Of a stretch of 5,190 nucleotides of DNA, positions 4,944 to 5,190 are shown piece after piece. Location: positions 1 through 5,190 of the forward strand of contig JAFCEW010000067.1 of assembly GCA_017608955.1 (NCBI GenBank). The letters are read 5' to 3'. The notes under the pieces were generated by a model that was given only the letters and a program-made list of their open reading frames with translations, was not told the origin of the DNA and did not search any database. A program made the position numbers and the translations under genes. Position 1 is the first letter of the stretch, and each line of letters begins with the position of its first letter. The DNA is from Candidatus Aenigmatarchaeota archaeon. GTDB taxonomy: Archaea; Aenigmatarchaeota; Aenigmatarchaeia; CG10238-14.

Positions 4944-5190
4944 GGTTCGTCTAGCTCAAATATGTGGCCAATCAATATCAGTAACAGACCCTTTATTAGG
5001 AGGAACTTTACCAGATGGATCCAGAATACAAGGAACTTTGGCAACAGATATAGCAAGAAAAGGATCTAATTTCACAATTAGAAAATTCTCAGCAGAACCA
5101 TTTACACCAGCTCATCTTTTAAATTTCAATACAGTAGATGTTAAAACATTAGCTTTCTTATGGATGGCAATAGATTATGGTTGTAGTGCT
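4885..5190 (+). CDS. type II/IV secretion ATPase, continuation in the shifted frame (3' end outside the window)
   Basis: This frame carries on the ATPase after the duplication and is open to the window end. If called as a separate gene, its first available start is ATG 4885 (preceded by TAG at 4882), giving at least 102 residues and a 32-nt overlap with the upstream fragment. I see no good ribosome site there, so independent translation is doubtful. In the repaired protein the first residue after Tyr242 is Leu243. The sequence then shows VRLAQICGQSISVTDPLLGG, TLPDGSRIQGTLATDI (264-279) and GSNFTIRKF (283-291), followed by FTPAHLL and the start of the catalytic domain, AFLWMAIDYGCSA. These are hallmark blocks of ArlI/GspE-2 ATPases immediately before the Walker A loop, which must lie just past base 5190. 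The fragment is best read as the second half of one broken gene. Confidence 0.82.
   Translation, partial: MIIFQTNISFKNPEELDDYLVRLAQICGQSISVTDPLLGGTLPDGSRIQGTLATDIARKGSNFTIRKFSAEPFTPAHLLNFNTVDVKTLAFLWMAIDYGCSA

Noticed and set aside
2748..5190. Calling the operon a canonical archaellum (arl) cluster
   Set aside because: No ArlH/KaiC-like gene precedes the ATPase, and I cannot match the coiled-coil protein to ArlC/D/E. The visible parts fit a general archaeal pilus equally well or better.

Overview
The window looks archaeal. It encodes a group II chaperonin (thermosome), three proteins with class III (archaellin/type IV prepilin) leader sequences, and a secretion ATPase of the archaeal ArlI/GspE-2 type. 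It also has TATA-like boxes, GAGGT/AGGTGA Shine-Dalgarno sites and a T-rich terminator without a hairpin. The DNA is strongly AT-rich and the genes are tightly packed, all on the + strand. The pilin N-termini and the short coiled-coil gene beside them resemble what I remember of DPANN archaea (Woesearchaeota/Pacearchaeota type), but that placement is a guess; 'AT-rich archaeon' is the safe statement.

Layout. (1) 2-454 is the C-terminal part of a DUF3326-family protein whose 5' end lies outside the window. (2) 455-540 is a short promoter region with a perfect 15-bp tandem repeat, a TATA-like box and a Shine-Dalgarno site. (3) 541-2175 is a complete thermosome subunit, followed at once by a T-rich terminator (2176-2195). 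(4) A second promoter (about 2222-2230) appears to drive a compact operon from 2261 to beyond the window end. It holds a 155-aa charged coiled-coil protein, three small class III prepilin-like proteins (2748-3140, 3154-3738, 3738-4166) and a type II/IV secretion ATPase (from 4167). Gaps are 19, 13, -1 and 0 nt, so the last five genes are very probably co-transcribed. No stretch longer than about 90 bases lacks a gene, and no RNA gene, insertion sequence or CRISPR array was seen.

How the genes fit together. The last five genes look like part of an archaeal type IV pilus-like machine. The three small membrane-anchored proteins would be processed by a prepilin peptidase (PibD/ArlK type) and assembled by the ATPase, presumably with a TadC/ArlJ-type membrane platform encoded just past the window. 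The coiled-coil protein may be a cytoplasmic accessory factor. No ArlH-like gene precedes the ATPase, so a pilus is more likely than a canonical archaellum.

Main oddity. The ATPase gene is broken by an exact head-to-tail duplication of 49 bp (4846-4894 and 4895-4943). As 49 is not a multiple of three, the frame shifts and a stop follows at 4914-4916. Removing one copy restores a clean ATPase frame to the window edge. The duplication is either a very recent, revertible mutation or an assembly error. The junction also creates a T5 run on which a one-base slip would restore the frame.
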